Source of the DNA: an uncultured Lachnospiraceae bacterium
GTDB lineage: Bacteria; Bacillota; Clostridia; Lachnospirales; Lachnospiraceae
DNA: 8,665 nt
Assembly (NCBI GenBank): GCA_946549155.1
Contig: CAMNQN010000146.1
Span: 1 to 8,665 of the forward strand
Reading direction: 5' to 3'
Positions 7,202 to 8,665 of the stretch are shown in pieces (within the stretch, counting starts at the first letter, position 1; every line of letters begins with the position of its first letter). The position numbers and the translations under genes were made by a program. Under the pieces are notes generated by a model. It searched no databases and had not been told where the DNA came from. It saw only the letters and a program-made list of their open reading frames with translations.

Positions 7202-8299
7202 TTATACGTTAAATCTGAAGAGGATCACGTCGCCGTCCTGCACCACGTAATCCTTGCCTTCCAGGCCCACCAGCCCCTTTTCACGGGCGGCAGACAGGGA
7301 ACCACAGTCCAGAAGATCCCGGTAATTGACCACCTCCGCGCGGATAAAGCCCCGCTCAAAGTCGGAATGAATCTTGCCCGCCGCCTGGGGCGCTTTCGTT
7401 CCCTTCTTAATGGTCCAGGCCCTGGTCTCCGTCTCCCCGGCAGTCAGAAAGCTCATCAGGCCCAGCAGATCGTAGCTGGCGGCAATCAGCTTCTCCAGGC
7501 CGGATTCCTTCAGTCCCAGATCCTCCAGAAACATCTCCTTCTCGTCGTCCTCCAGCTCAGAGATTTCCTCCTCGATCTGGGCGCAGATCACAAACACGCC
7601 GCTGCCAGTTTCCTTTGCGTAGTCCCGCACCGCCTGTACATGACCGTTGGAAGCCCCGTCCTCCGCCAGATCATCCTCCGCCACATTGGCCGCGAAGATC
7701 ACCGGCTTCCCGGTCAGAAGATTGTAGGAGGCCAGCCATTCCAGCTCCTCCTCGTCCTCGGTATGGTAGGTGATGGCCAACTTGCCCTCCTCCAGATGGG
7801 CCTTCAGACTGTTTAACAGTTCCAGCTCCTTGGCCAGCGTCTTATCATTTCTGGCCCCTCTGGATGTCTTGGCAATCCTTCTCTCCAGTATCTCCAGATC
7901 AGAGAAAATTAATTCCAGATTGATGGTCTCAATATCCCGCACCGGGTCTACGCTGCCATCCACATGAATCACATTGCTGTCCTCAAAGCAGCGCACCACA
8001 TGGACGATGGCATCCACCTCCCGGATATTGGCCAGGAACTGGTTCCCCAGGCCCTCCCCCTTGGAGGCTCCCTTCACCAGGCCCGCAATGTCCACAAACT
8101 CGACCACCGCCGGAGTCACCTTGGCGGAATGATAGAGGTCAGCCAGCAGCTTCAGCCGTTCATCCGGCACCGCCACCACGCCCACATTGGGATCAATGGT
8201 ACAAAAGGGGTAATTGGCGGACTCCGCCCCCGCCTTCGTCAGTGAATTAAATAAAGTACTTTTGCCCACATTCGGCAGGCCCACAATTCCTAATTTCAT
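7202..8299 (-). CDS. ychF: Redox-regulated ribosome-binding ATPase YchF
   Basis: YchF (OLA1 family) is an Obg-related P-loop protein that prefers ATP over GTP, binds ribosomes and influences stress responses. The 365-residue product is full length. It shows G1 GLPNVGKS (7-14), the switch region NYPFCTIDPNVG (29-40), G3 DIAGLVKGA (70-78), and NVAE (205-208) in place of the GTP-specific NKxD, which accounts for ATP preference in this family. A coiled-coil insertion spans roughly 130-200, and the C-terminal TGS domain (about 281-364) carries the conserved HSDFERGFIRAEV (311-323). The ATG at 8299 has AAAGGAG 11 bases upstream. It is the first confident gene after a strong promoter and heads the run ychF-lgt-mreB-recD2-comF. 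Confidence 0.97.
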   Translation of the reverse strand: MKLGIVGLPNVGKSTLFNSLTKAGAESANYPFCTIDPNVGVVAVPDERLKLLADLYHSAKVTPAVVEFVDIAGLVKGASKGEGLGNQFLANIREVDAIVHVVRCFEDSNVIHVDGSVDPVRDIETINLELIFSDLEILERRIAKTSRGARNDKTLAKELELLNSLKAHLEEGKLAITYHTEDEEELEWLASYNLLTGKPVIFAANVAEDDLAEDGASNGHVQAVRDYAKETGSGVFVICAQIEEEISELEDDEKEMFLEDLGLKESGLEKLIAASYDLLGLMSFLTAGETETRAWTIKKGTKAPQAAGKIHSDFERGFIRAEVVNYRDLLDCGSLSAAREKGLVGLEGKDYVVQDGDVILFRFNV

Positions 8300-8406
8300 A
8301 TACGAAAAATCTCCTTTATCTTAACCGTGATGCGCAACTGCTCCTTACCGTCACAGCCACCATACTTCTTTTTATCGCGTACGCTGAAATCCACATTTCT
8401 CAGCAT
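8296..8406 (-). CDS. Possible 36-residue leader ORF overlapping the ychF start
   Basis: An ATG at 8406 opens a frame of 36 codons ending in a TGA that overlaps the ychF ATG as ATGA, an arrangement typical of translational coupling. The predicted peptide begins MLRNVDFSVRDKKK, is basic, has two glycines and a cysteine in the middle and ends in an alternating Lys/Ile stretch. The frame is closed by a TAA just before the ATG. Against it: there is no ribosome site before the ATG, and the transcription start predicted from the promoter lies only about three bases upstream, so it would have to be read as a leaderless message. It has no recognisable family. It may be chance; the exact overlap with ychF is the main argument in favour. 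Confidence 0.25.
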   Translation of the reverse strand: MLRNVDFSVRDKKKYGGCDGKEQLRITVKIKEIFRI

Positions 8407-8415
8407 ATCTTATTC

Positions 8416-8444
8416 ATTATAAAATACCGCTCCGCCAAAATCAA
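8416..8444 (-). promoter_or_regulatory. Sigma-A-type promoter of the ychF operon
   Basis: The minus strand has TTGATT (8439-8444), a 17-base spacer and a perfect TATAAT (8416-8421). The -35 matches TTGACA at four of six positions. Transcription would start near 8409, giving a leader of about 110 bases before ychF. I see no riboswitch, terminator or attenuator fold in that leader. This is the only strong promoter seen before the comF end of the run, so it probably drives all five genes. Confidence 0.75.
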
Positions 8445-8545
8445 TATTTCCCGGAGAATTTCTTTCTTAAGTTCCGCCTTTTGATTTGCTCTGTTCGTGT
8501 TTTGTTAACTACCTGGACGCAGGATGAGGCGGACGCGCAGGGCCA

Positions 8546-8665
8546 CAAGCATCTGGAAAATAACTCCGGATACCAAGAAAATCTAAGATGCAGCCGGGCG
8601 AAAATTTCACCCGCCTCCATCCAAGATTTTCTAGGGCATCCTCCGAATTATTTTCCAGATGCTTG
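8546..8665. repeat. 120-base imperfect palindrome (long hairpin) at window edge
   Basis: The outer arms, 8546-8563 and 8648-8665, are perfect 18-base inverted copies (CAAGCATCTGGAAAATAA and its complement). Further pairing continues inward: 8568-8574 with 8635-8641, 8577-8584 with 8624-8631, 8587-8590 with 8618-8621, and 8595-8603 with 8605-8613, so nearly the whole element folds on itself around 8604. There is no terminal T-run within the visible part, so it is not a standard intrinsic terminator. It may be a dispersed palindromic repeat or the 3' hairpin of a gene beyond the right edge. The arm may extend further, since the window stops exactly at its end. Confidence 0.8.

Larger units (their letters stand above)
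8300..8665. other. Intergenic region without a confident gene
   Basis: From left to right this stretch holds the ychF leader with its possible small ORF, the ychF promoter, about 100 bases (8445-8545) in which I see no motif, and the long palindrome. The part nearest ychF is more AT-rich than the genes, as expected of a promoter region. No transfer RNA, known riboswitch or mobile-element gene is visible. Confidence 0.7.

Noticed and set aside
8521..8545. Weak similarity between GGATGAGGCGG and the inner palindrome arm, suggesting a second partial copy
   Set aside because: Only about eleven positions match, with a gap, which is too short to claim a repeat.
8457..8665. Open plus-strand frame passing through the palindrome
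   Set aside because: It lacks a credible start codon with a ribosome site, and its sequence is determined by the inverted repeat, so the absence of stops is probably chance.

Overview
The window looks like a chromosomal segment of a low-to-mid GC Clostridia genome, most likely family Lachnospiraceae. This rests on the protein sequences (clostridial-type MreB, RecD2, ComF and CdaA), strong AGGAGG ribosome sites and sigma-A promoters. Genus is not decidable from sequence alone. All eight confident genes lie on the minus strand, so the reading order is from right to left, and the coding density is high. No tRNA, rRNA, CRISPR array, transposase or phage gene is visible.

Right end (8300-8665): a 366-base stretch without a confident gene. 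It holds a 120-base imperfect palindrome touching the window edge, a near-consensus promoter (TTGATT, 17 bases, TATAAT) and a possible 36-codon leader ORF whose stop overlaps the ychF start as ATGA.

Centre (2129-8299): a run of five genes with gaps of 11, 53, 65 and 81 bases and no visible terminator between them: ychF (ribosome-associated ATPase), lgt (lipoprotein diacylglyceryl transferase), a stand-alone MreB-type actin, recD2 (helicase) and a comFC-type phosphoribosyltransferase-fold protein. The set mixes translation, envelope and DNA-handling roles. lgt and mreB share the envelope theme; recD2 and comF share the theme of single-stranded DNA and recombination or uptake.

Left end (1-2074): a second transcription unit starting from an extended -10 promoter just after comF. 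Two uncharacterised membrane proteins overlap by 13 bases, followed 22 bases later by cdaA, the membrane diadenylate cyclase that makes c-di-AMP; cdaA runs off the left edge. The two unknown proteins are the most promising undescribed part of the window, because their tight linkage to cdaA suggests a membrane partner role in c-di-AMP signalling.

Three starts were set from ribosome sites: the small membrane protein at 2074, its GTG-starting neighbour at 1688, and mreB at 6252.
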